Of a stretch of 64,000 bases of DNA, positions 34,680 to 46,999 are shown one piece after another; within the stretch, counting starts at the first letter, position 1; each line of letters starts with the position of its first letter. The stretch is taken from positions 31,473,496 through 31,537,495 of the forward strand of contig CM070900.1 of assembly GCA_036417435.1 (NCBI GenBank), read 5' to 3'. The DNA is from Inia geoffrensis. Lineage: Eukaryota > Chordata > Mammalia > Artiodactyla > Iniidae. The position numbers were made by a program, and so were the translations under genes. Under the pieces are notes generated by a model that saw only the letters and a program-made list of their open reading frames with translations, was not told where the DNA came from and did no database searches.

Positions 34680-37135
34680 GTGGACTGGGAAATGAGAGCA
34701 GAATTCAACGTACCACTAAACTGGTAGTGAATTTACTATTTCTCCCCCCTTCCTGTATTGCTTGGCCTGGCCCCGACTCAAAGGGAGCACAATACTGCAT
34801 ACTAAAGACCGAAAGATCTTCAGGAGTTCCAAAGTGCTGTAAAGAGGACTCCTGAAATGCAGAGAAAGTGTGAGAATTCCCTGTGGTTATTCTTCTTTCT
34901 CTTTTCCATTGTCTCTTGCGCTCTCCAGCCCCTGGGAAACTCCTCGAGAGCTGAAGCTGCAGCCCTGGTGGTTGAGCAGGCACCTAAAACTCTGAGGGAG
35001 GGAAACTTTCTTAACAGAGGAGCCACGATCTCAAGAGCAGGGGAATGAATCTGTTGCTTGTTGCCTCTTTTTCTTGTTCTATTTTTACCACTTTCTTCCA
35101 AATTCAGACCCAGTTGTGGGAAGTGCATGGAAAAGCAGATTAAATAAAGCCCAAGCTCTCTGACCAGAGGATCCGGAAAGGAAGCTGCAGGGGACTAGGA
35201 AGTATCAGGGAGTTTTCAGAGAGGAGGGAGCTCAAGAGAGAGAGATCAATCCCATAAAATTGTGTATGAACTCCTGTGCTCACCTCTGAACTGAACATGT
35301 GGGGATCTGACCCAAAATAGGATATCAAAGGCTTTAAAACTGACTACAATATAGACCAGGCACAGAATGGCTGCTAGAAAGTGAACACGCCAAGTGATCC
35401 AAATAGCACTGCAAACACTTTAAAAACTGCACAGACATTGAAACCACAATCTAAAAAAGTAGATCAGAGCTTTTAGCTTAAACCTGAAGGAAGAACCATC
35501 TTCTTATGATTTAAATAAGAGAGTTTCGTAACACAATACACAAAATGTACAGGATACAATCCAAAATTGCTTGGCATGTGAAGAATCGAGGAAATCTTAA
35601 CGCTTAAAGAAAAAACAATCAACAGATAGCAAAACCAAGATAACAGAGTTGTTATACTTATCAGATAAAGACATTAGAACAGCTATTATAACCATGCTTT
35701 AATAGGCAAATGCAAACACTCATGTCATGAATAGAAAGATAAAAAGTCTCAGCAAAGAGTTAGAATATACAAAGATAAATGAAATGGAATTGGTTGACTG
35801 ACTAATATAATAATCAAAATAGAAAATTCACTAGATGGCCTAAATAGGATAATGGTAAAGAAGCAGATAACTTCAAGGTGGATCATGAGAAACTAAGCAT
35901 TCTGAAAAAGAGAGAGGAAAAGAGATGAAAAATAATAATAATAATAAAAACAGCCTCAATATCCTGTGGGACAATATCAAAAGGTCTAACACTGGTGTCA
36001 TCTGAGTCACAGAAAGAGAAAAAGAGTATGGGATAGAGAAAAACGTGTTTGAAGAAAAAGAACTGAAAACTTCTCTAATTTGGTGAAAGTGACAAACTTG
36101 CAGATGCAAGAGGGAGGCTCAGGAAATTCCAAGCACAATAAACTCAAGAAACTCACATGCAGAGACATCATAATCAAACTTCTGAGATTAAAGACACATA
36201 CAAAAATCTTGACAGCAGCCCAGGACTCATTACATATGGAGATACTAACTCAAATGACTATATTTGATATCAGAAACCATGACAGTCAGAAGGAAGTGAA
36301 ACAATCTTTTTAAAGTGCTGCAGAAAAATTCTATATTAGAATTCTATAACCAGTGAAAATATTCTTTAGAAATGAAAGTGAAATAAGGATATTCTCAGAT
36401 GAAACAAAACTAAGAGGATTCATCACTAGTAGGAAACCTATAACATAAGGAATAAAGGAAGAATAACAGAAATGGTAAACATCTGGATACACAAAACAGA
36501 CTATTTTCCTTTTCAGTTCTTTAAAATATGCATGATGATTGAAAATAAAAATTATGACATTTTCTAATGAGTTATTCAATATATGTAGTTGTAATATCTG
36601 AGAACTACAAGGAGGAGAGTAAAAGGACCTACACTGTGGTAAGGTTTCTGCTTACCATTTGAAGTGGTAAAATATTAAGTCTCTGTAAAATGAAAAAAAA
36701 AAAAAAATTAAGTATATGTGCCATAATCACCCCCCCCAAAAACCACTAAAAAACTATACAAAGTGATACCATCAAAAACTCAATAATTCAAAAGGAAGCA
36801 AGAAAGGGGAAACAGAAGAATGAAAATTAGAGGGAAAATTCAGAAAACAAATAGTAATATGGCAGACCTAAATCCAAACATATCAATAATTTTATTAAAT
36901 GTAGTGATTTAAACTCATCAATTCAAAGACAGAATTTGTCAGAATGGATTAAAAAATATTTATGTATCCACAACAATCCTATTTCACATGTAATTATATA
37001 ATTGTGGTAAAGGTAAAGGGATTTCAAAAATAATGCTATGCGACCACTAATCAAAAGATAGTTGGAGTAACTATATACTAATATTAGACAATGTAGATTT
37101 CAAAGCAAGGACGACTACCAGGGAAAAAGATGGAC
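34680..37135 (+). mobile_element. Old L1 (L1M-type), 5'UTR through ORF2 start
   Basis: 35340-36480 reads like the ORF1 region of old L1s: 'gaactgaaaacttctctaat', 'caagaaactcacatgcagag', 'acatcataatcaaacttctg', 'ctataaccagtgaaaatatt', 'ggattcatcactagtaggaa'. 36890-36960 matches the ORF2 start region ('attcaaagacagaatttgtc', 'agaatggattaaaaa'). The less AT-rich 34680-35330 is probably its 5'UTR. It stops abruptly at about 37135 beside an L2. No intact frame survives. An AAT repeat (35932-35950) has expanded inside it. Confidence 0.65.
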
Positions 37136-37179
37136 AGTATAGAATGATCATTCTCATTTCAAGGTCTTTAAACTTGGTG

Positions 37180-37450
37180 GCTTATCTGGAACACTGGTGA
37201 GCATGTGACTGTCTCACCAAGTATCATCTCTTAGAAGAAGTCCTCCCTAACTGCCCCTCCCTAGTCATCTGATCATATTCATACGACCCTATTTATTTTC
37301 TTCAAAGCACTTTGCATTAGCAGGGGTTTTGTTTTTGCTTTTTGTTTGTTTCTGTATTTTTTCTGGTATATAGGCTCCTAGATCTTCAGCTCCACACACA
37401 TTGCCTAGCAAACTATAGGCTCTAAATAAATAAATGCTGAATAAACAAAT
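37180..37450 (+). repeat. L2 3'-end relic
   Basis: Typical L2 order: 'agaagtcctccctaactgcc', 'catacgaccctatttatttt', 'cttcaaagcactttgcatta', 'taggctcctagatcttcagc', 'ctctaaataaataaatgctg'. Confidence 0.7.
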
Positions 37451-38734
37451 AATGGGCTGACTCAAACACATGACCTTTACCTTAGTAACAGGGCTACCTT
37501 ATTATGTTGTGAGAATTAAACGAGATAAACCAAAGAAAGCACACACTGCAGTGATCCTAATAGAGCACTGTTTCATAAGTGTTACCAGTTGACATCATCA
37601 TTATTATTTAGCATCCAGAACTGTGTACCTTGTGTTTTTTTAAAGTAAGTCTCTGTCTTTTGACATAAGCCATGAGTTAATCTATTGGTGGGTTCCTGGC
37701 CTTAGCTATAACTTCCATGTGGTGTTTATGCCAAAGGTTGCTACACTATGAAAGAAGACAGATGGCAAAGGGGAAAGGTAAACAAAATCATTAAATAATA
37801 TTCTTTCTACTGCTTCAAGCTATGTAGTTATGCTCTATGTAGCTATGTAGTTATGCTATCTCTATGCTTTCAGTGATCACTTATTAGCAATATAAGCGGA
37901 GTGGATTCTGATAAGTATTTCAGGAGTACGGCATTATTATTACCAATAATCATGATAGTAACAAGTACTCTTCAAGCATACATCTTATAATTTTTTTCCC
38001 ACCTACGGAATGCAGATGTGAGTGCTCCTATAATTGACAAGGGTAAGTTCAAGTAAAAGATGTGGAGACTGTGAAAATTTACATTACAACAGTCAAAGAT
38101 ATCAAGGGAACATTTAGCTCTAAAAAGAATATCTCCATTCAGCATTTAATTTTAACATTTGACACAGGAAATAAAAAGTCACCTATGTACATCCAGGCCA
38201 AAACTAATCCACAATATAAATCATCAATGATTTATCTATGTAAATTTTTTTTAAAAAAGAAAGAGACTAGAAGAATTTAGGCCAAAAAGTTAAGGATTGT
38301 TATCTTAGTTTTGAGGAATTAAAGATAAATTTGTTTTTCAAATATTTGTATTATATATATTTTCTATAATATATATATTCAGAAAAGCATAACAATATTT
38401 AAAATTATAATACGGAACCATGAAGGGGCTTCTTGTTTTTATTAAGAGTGCAAATAAGATGGGCACCAGGTCCCCTCCTCAAAAGTCAACCCTAAGAAAT
38501 CTACAAAAGTAAGAGAAAAGCATGGAATAACCAAAACAATATAAAAGTAATTAAAATGAACAAAAGTAAATAAATATAAGATATCACTAGGTGGAAAGAA
38601 AGCCACTGTGAAAGATGAAGATTGAAAGATTCGTCTTTGGATGAAGATGGGGAAGATTGGAGCCTGGGTGAAATGACATATTTAAGGCCATGATTCACAA
38701 TATGTAATCTCTAGACTTGCAGTATCAGAATCAC
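37451..38734. other. Non-coding DNA with a short tandem duplication
   Basis: The 16 bp word GCTATGTAGTTATGCT occurs at 37819-37834 and 37842-37857. From about 38400 the A-rich wording is LINE-like but not classifiable. Confidence 0.4.
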
Positions 38735-38925
38735 ACAATGCAAAAAAAGGCAATGTGGGGGCAGAGTGAAAAGTGACCCTCAACAGACTTGGAAGACAGC
38801 TCTCATCAGAAGCTGAGTCAGCCAGACCTTCATCTTAGACTTCTAGCCTCCAGAACAGTGTTCTTTAAGTCACCCAGTCTGTGGTATTTTGCTTGAGCAA
38901 CCCGAGCTGATTAATACACTAGTAT
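38735..38925 (+). repeat. MaLR-like LTR, 3' part
   Basis: It ends with 'cttctagcctccagaacagt', 'tcacccagtctgtggtattt' and 'gcaacccgagctgattaata', the 3' signature shared by MaLR LTRs. Confidence 0.65.
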
Positions 38926-40079
38926 AATAGAATGATTACAGATCTCAGACATAAACCACTGACAGAGAACTAATTAAAGAATATCAAAGACAGAATAACT
39001 CTAAAAACCCTCATACAGGAAGATAAGACCATCTAATTGGCATTAGAATTTTAAATATTAGTACTGGATACAGAAAAAAAAGGAATAAACATTTTTAAAG
39101 TATTGGAGAAAAGCACTTTATAGATTTGATACATCTAACAAATCAACAGAAGAAAACATATGTGGAAATAGGTGTACAGGACAACCATCGGGAGAACAAT
39201 CACCGTGCTTGTAACTTCTAAGTCAACGGATGACAAATCCAGTAAAAGCAGAAAAGAAAAAAATCAGGAAGTGTAATATACTGAAATATGCAATAAGATA
39301 GAAAAATAAACTATAGTTATAAATAGTAATTATATTAGTATTATAATTTATCTGGGAGAAGAGGCAATACATTTATAAACAGCTAAAGTTTAAATAACGG
39401 AGAGCCAAGTAAGTGTTCTGAATTCAATCAGTATAAGATATTGGGACAAGACCACATGAAAAATTTAAGAGGAATGGTATTTTCTGTCACACAGAAATAT
39501 AATGCTAACACAACCAAGTATTTTTTACTTCTATTTACCAAAGAATCAGCGAGACTAAGCAATTTTATAAACTACGATTAGCAATTAGCTTACAGTAATA
39601 GTATTCTGCCACTTTCTAGAAAACTCTACTTAGCTACCACACGGTTATTCATACTAGAACTTTATACTTTAAAGTATATACTTTATGTATACTTTATTCT
39701 TTTTGAGGGATGTATAATCATGTGTCTCTAGCCTATTAAGCTACTTCATGTCAAAAACTAACATAAGTTCTTATTCATTTATTAATTTGAGAAATGCTTA
39801 ATATTGTAGGCACTGTTCTCAATGCTGGAAGTACAAGGGTGAACAAGACAGACAAGCTCCTTCAACTGATAGAACCTACAAAGGTGATACAAATGAAATC
39901 TGATGTCAATTATTATCTATAATAACAAAAGTTATTATTTGCTCTTAGTCTGCTTATCAGAAAACACACTTGTACAAATCAAACTAAAATAAACCAAAAC
40001 TTACTTTCTGGTTAAGCATAAGGTTAAGATAATTGTGTATTAGCAAAATATTACAATTTTGGTTTTAATTTTTTTAATT
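38926..40079. other. A-rich non-coding DNA, possibly LINE-derived
   Basis: 38940-39300 is A-rich and LINE-like without a confident family. 39770-39890 resembles a common ancient repeat ('aggcactgttctcaatgctg'). Confidence 0.35.
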
Positions 40080-40156
40080 TTTAAAAAATTTTTATTGGAA
40101 TATAGTTGATTTACAATGTTGTGTTAGTTTCAGGTATACAGCAAAGCAAATGAGTT

Positions 40157-40204
<48 letters not shown>

Positions 40205-40285
40205 ACTCTTTTTTAGCTTCTTTTCCCATATGGGCTATTACAGAGTTTTGAGTAGAATTCCCTGTACTATTTTGGTTTTTAAAAA
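40080..40285 (-). mobile_element. L1 3'-end fragment
   Basis: Complement of an L1 3'UTR end: 'ttttattggaatatagttga', 'tttacaatgttgtgttagtt', 'tcaggtatacagcaaagc' and 'gagtagaattccctgtacta'. It is interrupted by an (AT)n tract at 40162-40202. A different subfamily from the copies at 18.8 and 54.3 kb. Confidence 0.8.
40162..40202. repeat. (AT)n microsatellite
   Basis: About 20 uninterrupted AT units, grown from a TA-rich part of the L1 3'UTR. Confidence 0.95.
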
Positions 40286-40561
40286 ATTGTATCCCTTCCT
40301 ATCTCTAAACACTTTCATGAAAATAAAACCATTTTCATGTGACTCAATCAGATTTTACTGAGAACCAACCAACTTCCTGAAGTTATATATTATGCAGATT
40401 TAAGTATAAATGTATAAGTATAAATATAATCATCAATATATCCTCTGCCTTTGAGATCTCATAATGTAAAGAATCACTTATAAGGTAAGTCAGAGAGTAA
40501 ACATTAATGATTGTGTACTGCTTTTAATTGGAAAATTAGAATAGGTATACTTTCAAAAAGT

Positions 40562-40774
40562 TTTTTTTTGTTTTTTTTTTTTTTGCTGTATGCGGGCCTC
40601 TCACTGCTGTGGCCTCTCCCGTTGCGGAGCACAGGCTCCGGACGCACAGGCTCAGCAGCCATGGCTCAGGGGCCCAGCCGCTCCGCGGCATGTGGGATCT
40701 TCCCAGACCGGACGAACCCGTGTCCCCTGCATCGGCAGGCAGACTCTCAACCACTGCGCCACCAGGGAAGCCCA
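40562..40774 (-). mobile_element. CHR-family SINE, short type
   Basis: T-rich tail at 40562-40584 and tRNA-derived head ending near 'ccaccagggaagccc' at about 40773. It is flanked by a probable duplication TCAAAAAGT (40553-40561 and 40775-40783). A few bases are missing around 'cccagaccggacgaacccg' compared with sister copies. Confidence 0.9.
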
Positions 40775-40783
40775 TCAAAAAGT

Positions 40784-41520
40784 ATATTTTTGAAATCTGC
40801 ATCTACAACGTACTTTTTAAAGCTCAGTTGAAGAAACTAACTTTTTAGAGAATATCTGAAAGATATGTTGTCAATCATTTCTCTAAATTAAAAAAAACTT
40901 CCTTGACACATATCAAACATATCTTATGCCTCAATCAAATCATTCTGGGGACCCATATATGTAGCACTGGTTTACTAAACTGTGGTTGATTTGATGCTGC
41001 CAGCCTTGTACTGTAAACAGATTAATGGAGTCTGCTCATTGTCTAAGGATATTTTCCTGAAAATGCAGGGAAGAAATTTTAGTGTTAGGAGATATTTTGA
41101 TTGTCTTGATAAATAAGGGGTATGTGTGTATTTGTGTGTGTGTGCATGGGTGTGTTAATTTTAATGATCCTGTAAAGTTAACAACTGATTATATTATCAC
41201 ATATTTCCTTTTCACACTATCAGACAGCTTATGGCCAAATTTGTGGTCCATTATTAAATGGAATATTTTTCTTCACTACATGTAATTTATATATTAAACT
41301 CACATACATCCCTGCTTTACTTGGACCAATTTTTTTCTTCATTGTTTTCAGTATTTTTAAACTTATTTCATGTATTATATCATATTAATATTTGCATGTC
41401 AACTTTAATAAATATTAAAATATAAAAAGTAAATACTAATGAACACTATAAATTTATAATAAATTTTAGATTGATCAAATATTTAGATATAAAAGTGAAA
41501 CTATAAAAATACAAGAAGCT
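40784..41520. other. AT-rich DNA, nothing recognised
   Basis: No gene. A short TGTG-rich stretch lies at 41122-41155. Confidence 0.4.
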
Positions 41521-41593
41521 TTTATGGTATTTAAAAAGTTTCAGAGTACACAGATCCGTTCTACTGTGCCACAAAAATTAAAAGCAAATTAAG

Positions 41594-42274
41594 GGCCATC
41601 ATTAAAAAGTCTATAAATAGCAAATGCTGGAGAGGGTGTGGAGAAAAGGGAACCCTAGTACACTGTTGGTGGGAATATAAATTGGTACAGCCACTATGGA
41701 GGTCCCTCAAAAAACTAAAAATAGAGTTACCATATATTCCAGCAATCCCACTCTTGGGCATATATCCAGACAAAACTATAATTTGAAAAGATACATGCAC
41801 CCTTATGTTCATAGCACATTATTCACGATAGCCAAGACACAGAAACAACCTAAATGTCCATCGACAGATGAATGGATAAAGAAGGTGCAGTATATATATA
41901 CAATGGAATAGTCAGCCTTAAAAAATAATGAAATGATGCCATTTGCAGCAGTATGCATGGACCAAGAGATTATCATACTAAGTAAAGTAAGTCAGAAAGA
42001 GGAAGACAATTGCCATATGATATCATTTATATGTGGAATTTAAAATATGTCACAAATGAACTTATCTATGAAACAGAAAGAGACTCACTGACATAGAGAA
42101 CAGACTTATGGCTGTCAAGGGGGAGCAGAATGCAGGAGGGTTGGATTGGGAGTTTGGGATTAGCAGATGCAAACTATTATAAATAGAATGGATAAACAAT
42201 AAGGTCCTACTGTATAGCACAGGGAACTATATTCAATATCCTGTAATAAACCATAATGGAAAAGAATTTTTTTT
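41594..42274 (+). mobile_element. 5'-truncated L1 with clean target-site duplication
   Basis: ORF2 C-terminal and 3'UTR sequence: 'tgctggagagggtgtggaga', 'ccagcaatcccactcttggg', 'cctaaatgtccatcgacaga', 'gtcctactgtatagcacagg', 'ctgtaataaaccataatgga'. A perfect 14 bp duplication, AAAAGCAAATTAAG, flanks it at 41580-41593 and 42275-42288. The 3' tail is unusual: 'aaaagaattttttttaaaag', not a simple A-run. All frames contain stops. Confidence 0.88.
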
Positions 42275-42288
42275 AAAAGCAAATTAAG

Positions 42289-43225
42289 AAATTATCTCAT
42301 AGAAGAATAAAAAAATTTCTACATAGGGAAAAAACACCCTATGGAACTCAAGATGAAAGAATGATTTTGTTAATATATAAAATAAACTTTGAAACCAATA
42401 GGTTAAAACTAACAACCCAATAGGGAAGTGTGTAAAGGACAGGAGCAAACAGTACACAAAAGATGAAATACAAACGGCTCTTAAGCATAAAAAAAGGTAT
42501 TCAACCTCATCCCTCAGGAAAGATGGACATTTAGTACCACAATGTAATACTTTTTTTTTCACCTGTCAACACTGATAGTTATTAAAATGTTGCTAATATG
42601 CTGTGTTGGCAAGAGAGAAAAAAAGGACTTGCATATTGTCCGTGAGGGTGTCAAGTCATCCTTGCTCTGGAGGGTGACCTGGTATTAATTATCAAAATGA
42701 GAGATGTACTATATCTTAGATTTAGCACATCCACTTCAAATATTTACTCTACAGATATTCTCACACATGTGGACATAGTGGTGAACAGGCAAATACATAG
42801 ACTGAAACATTACAAAGGGGACCAGTTACATGAAGTATACCCTCTTCACAGAATGAAATATTGTGCTGTTGTTAAAGAGAAGGAAGCAAAATTACATGTT
42901 CTGATACAGAAAGGTTTTAATATGCACTATCAAGTATTTTAAAAAGCAATATTCATATAAATTAGTATAGTATCTTATCTTTTGTATAGCAAGGGGGAAG
43001 TAGAGAGAAGTTGTTGAAGGAAAAATCATGCCTATTTGCGAATATATTATTTCTAAAGGAGATATGAGATATAATAGTCGTTGCCTCTGCAGAAGACAGC
43101 TGAGTGGCTGAGAATTAGGGTAAATGGAGGGTTTTATATATATATATATGTTTTCTATCTTTTGAATTTTGTGGCATTGGCTTATATCACCCATCCTCTC
43201 TCCCCATCTCACCAAAAAAAGAAAA
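42289..43225 (+). mobile_element. Old L1M relic (host of the younger L1)
   Basis: An older L1 3' portion: 'agtgtgtaaaggacaggagc', 'atacaaacggctcttaagc', 'gtattcaacctcatccctc', 'ttactctacagatattctca', 'cacagaatgaaatattgtgc', 'tatcttatcttttgtatagc'. The order and diverged state fit the ORF2 end and 3'UTR of an L1M. The younger L1 at 41594-42274 inserted at its left side. Confidence 0.6.
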
Positions 43226-43255
43226 ATAAGAATTACTGGTGGAGCAGAAACCAGA

Positions 43256-43347
43256 TGCCAGAATTATCAACCATGGCTATACAATTAAAATCACAAGTAC
43301 ATGAAGCCATAGTACAGAATATCTGAGTTGGGGGTCTGATTTTTATA

Positions 43348-43406
<59 letters not shown>

Positions 43407-43460
43407 TTTTTTTTTTCATTCCCTGGTGATTCTAATAAGTAAGCTGATCTGAGAGTTGCC
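43256..43460 (-). repeat. Possible MER5A-like relic split by a microsatellite
   Basis: The flanks 'acagaatatctgagttgggg' and 'cctggtgattctaataagta' resemble the middle and end of a MER5A-type element, separated by the TG repeat. Weak call. Confidence 0.35.
43356..43404. repeat. (TG)n microsatellite
   Basis: About 24 uninterrupted TG units followed by poly-T. Long enough to be length-polymorphic. Confidence 0.97.
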
Positions 43461-45719
43461 AGGCCAGAGTAACCAAAGACTCATTCTTGTAGAAGATGGA
43501 ATTCACTCTGAACTTGAAAGCTGGGTCAGCCCTACAAAGATGAATATCAACCGACTGAAGTTTAGATTGAACTTATGAGTCGTGAGGCACCCAGCCAGAT
43601 GAAATAAAAGCAGAGTAAGACAGAAAAAGGAGAGATAGGAGAGTTACATATGGCTGATTATTCTCTGAGTAAAGCAATAAAACACTTGTGATATTTATTA
43701 CAATCGCTAACAGAAGAATATGTGACACATTTGGTGGCACGATAGTTAAGATTAATATCCCATTACTTGTTTTAAATTATCACTGATAAATTTCAATATG
43801 TACACGTATACACCTCTAGGGGCTATTGACTGTATGCTACCATCAAAATGCCTTTTGCAAAATATTGCAGAGATTCTGGCCACTGTCAGAATAACAAAAC
43901 GTCATCGATATTTTGTCTTACACCAGGACAGATGACACTTTGCCAGGCAGTGGCTACATTTTTCAGCACATAGTAAAACCAAAGGTGATGGAAAGGTATT
44001 GTATATTCTTAAAGTTGCAAACGTACACTGAGTGCTTGACATATTGCATCACTAAATATTTCTGCTGAATCTTAATATGTTCCTTTAGGAAGATTTGGTC
44101 AGTCAAATTCAAGCCTGTGGATAGATGTTTAAAGTAAATTTTTTTCTCCTTCTCCTTAGGTACATGTATGAAGCATTTTCAATTCCCATATTTAAAAAGC
44201 TTCTGAAATCTGCCTGTGGCTATGCCCTAGAACACCCAGACAAATTTTTAGGCTAGAAATTCTATGAATCTGTTTACCGTAATTCCCTTCTGTGGGTAAG
44301 AAATGGTATTTAGATCATGCCACTGTATAACTAACTTATGCCTTAATGGTAAATTTTAATTCATGAAAAAGTCAAGTCAACTTTATTATATATTCTAAGG
44401 AGAAGGTGTTTTACAAAATGCTCTGAGTAGAACTTGGAGGTATTATTGTCATATTTGGTCTTTCAAAATACTCACCCATGACACTTGCAGGCAAAATGGT
44501 TATCACATGGGAGAATAAAGGAGAATGGTATGTTTTTGAAGTAATGCTTACTGTGTCAAGCTGTGTGGGATTCATCTTGCGAAGAGAAAAGATGGTCTCA
44601 AAGGTCAAAGCAGTTTCTATGTGCCTTGAAGTACAGAGGGTACAAGTGGACAGACATAAACTTCAAGGACACTCTGAAACTTTAATATCATAGAATATTG
44701 ATGAAAACTGCTGAAAATGGGACAGTGCTAGAGATAAAAATTGTGTCACACCAGGGAAGCTTTTCAGTAAAGAAGTGAAGACATGGACTTTCAAGGATTA
44801 AGAGCTTGTACTGGTTCAGACTCATTCACAGTTTGACACATGGGTGGCCATTAATATTAGTTGAATGAAGTGTTGAGTTAAGGCATCTGTCTATAATGGA
44901 TAAGGTCTGCCCTAAAATGATCCAGAAGGTATGATAACAGTAATGCATAAGATGGATTTCTCTGTGGGCTCTCCCAGAAGGACAAGTGTCAGAACTGGTG
45001 CAAAGCAAAAACTTCCTCTGAAAAGGTGTTGCTTGTCAAAATTTCTTCTCTTCTGAAGTAGCTGAAGGAAATTTAGCAACTTCATAAGCCCCTTAACTGT
45101 AACAAGCCTACGACTTTTATTAGCTGTTGCTTACTATTTTGAAGTACTGTCGTCTGTTTTATTTCAACATTTTACTCTTCTTTTAATCTCCAACATTTAA
45201 AAAATGTGTTCTAAACAAAAGGTCTAACATAATTGTCAGGAAAATTTAGGATTATGTTCTGCTTCCACATCCCACTCTGCCCCCTGCCCAACCCCTGCAC
45301 ACAGGCATTTTTAGTATAGTGGGTCAAACTGTACTTGTGTAAATTATCAGAAACCTTTGGACATGTAGTCCTTTTGGTAATCTTTGTTTAAGATAGATTT
45401 GCCTGATTGGTTGGTTTCATTCACCCGAAATAAAGATATGGAAAAAAAAAAGGTCACATGTTTCAAAATCAAGAAATATACCTATTTATACATAAAGGCA
45501 GACATTACTCCCCTTCTTGTGCTTATCATCCCCATCATAATCCATTTACCCACACCACTTTCAAAAACAGTTTCTTCAAATCACCTGATGATACGAATTC
45601 ATGAAGATTTGTGAAACACTAATTTTTGTTACTCCAATTACATGTTATATCCATTACATATTTGTACTGATAAAAAAAATAAATAGTAAGTTTTCTGTAT
45701 TTGTCATCTTCCTTGGGAA
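43461..45719. other. Repeat-poor single-copy DNA
   Basis: No confident repeat. On the minus strand a 65-codon frame (44411-44608) ends just past a donor-like CATGG|GTGAGTATT (complement of 44465-44478), but upstream frames conflict and I do not recognise the peptide. Confidence 0.4.
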
Positions 45720-46330
45720 TTCATTTAGGAATTGGCGAGCATGAAAACGAATACCACTAGATGTCACTATAAACAGACCATTTTCTCTGATGCAGATTTA
45801 TTTTCTTGCATTTCCAGGTTTCTTGGACTGTTTGGGGGAAATTCTTTCTGGCAATATTGATTCCGTCTAAGCCCTTGTTTCTTTAGTCAAAGGTTGTTAA
45901 CTGCTAAATTTACATCCTTTCTTGGGTCCCTTTACAAATCTGCAAAACAGTTTTCTTTACAGAAAATCACAGTACAGGGATTTCAAAATTGTCACCATTT
46001 TAATAATTAGGTGATGGTGTCATGCCAAGTCAATCAGTTTATTATTTTTTAAGAAAGATCTTGTAGTGAGTTTGTGTCTCATTAGAGAACTGGAGGAGCG
46101 GACAGATTAATGCACATATGCTACAACATTAATTAGAGTCAGGTTTTTCACAAGATAGGTAATTTCATTGTTGACAATGACAGCAGCAATTAATTGAGTC
46201 TCTTTTAGAAAGCATCTAAGGGGCTTGAGTTGAGGAGAAAGCCCACTATGATGTACCCAAGTTAAATGTAGAAGGGACACAAGAATTATAGGGTTATCAA
46301 GTGAAAAATATTTTAAAGGTTTTCTAGTTT
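45720..46330. promoter_or_regulatory. Candidate conserved non-coding element
   Basis: About 600 bp free of recognised repeats and without a long open frame, dense in homeodomain/POU-like words: ATTAATGCACATATGC (about 46108), ACATTAATTAGAG (about 46126), CAGCAATTAATTGAGTC (about 46184), and AATAATTAGG near 46003. Such clustering is common in conserved enhancers but also in AT-rich DNA. Conservation cannot be tested from one sequence. Confidence 0.25.
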
Positions 46331-46865
46331 GTGTAGGCTTCTTGTCCCTTCTTCCATCTGAAGCAGAAATTTCTTCAATGAAACCCCTGAGGAGTGGACT
46401 TTAAGAGCATGTCATTTGTAGCTCAGTGGGAGTTTTAACAATTATATTACAATTTTATATATCTTTGTGCAAATCTACTTGATGCATTTTGGCCAACAAA
46501 GGGATATGCAACTGAATTATAACTATCCAGCAGATTCTATACCACATGATTTTTTAAAATTATGTCCCCTTCAATCAATTTACACCAAGCAACACTTAAT
46601 TAGGAATATCAGCAATCAACTGCTAAAATGTCCCTAATAATAGACTGCTGGAGTCAGAATAACAAGAGAGATTCAGTAGTCAAACTTCCTTGTTAGCTGA
46701 CATTTAAAAATTCACATTTTAAAATGACATTTAGTAGATGAGATGATGATGCAAATGAAATCTATATTTAGGGAGGGGTGAAAACAGCATCTAATTTGTA
46801 GTGATTATATATTCTGTCCTACCTGTGCAAATTCTGCTCGTTTGTCTAGTGTTCTTTAAAAATAT

Positions 46866-46974
46866 TTCTTTTCCTCTCTCCCTCTCCTCTCTCTTCCCCT
46901 CTCCTCTCCTCTCCCTCTTCCTCTTCCTCTTCCTCTCCTCTCTTCTTTTCTCCTCTCTCTGTCTCTCTCTGCAG
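46866..46974 (+). repeat. Polypyrimidine (CTCTTCC)n tract
   Basis: About 105 bp of almost pure C/T on the plus strand ending in 'tctctctctgcag'. The 73-codon minus-strand frame over it is an Arg/Glu/Lys artefact. Confidence 0.95.
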
Positions 46975-46999
46975 TGAGAAGGTAAGTACATGGAGAAAC

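Noticed and set aside
40162..40202. (AT)n as a possible CRISPR-like or origin structure
   Set aside because: Simple dinucleotide slippage inside an L1 3'UTR, with no spacers or repeat units.
40511..40848. Overlapping 67-106 codon open frames on both strands with Arg/Pro/Cys-rich peptides (also at 4334-4822, 5679-6056, 7588-8035, 21698-21907, 49186-49585, 50710-50985, 54866-55539)
   Set aside because: They lie on CHR SINEs. The same peptides recur wherever the SINE occurs, in several frames at once, so they are repeat artefacts.
44411..44693. Possible minus-strand exon ending at a GTGAGT donor
   Set aside because: Two frames look equally open over parts of it, no good acceptor keeps either frame intact, and the peptide is unrecognised.
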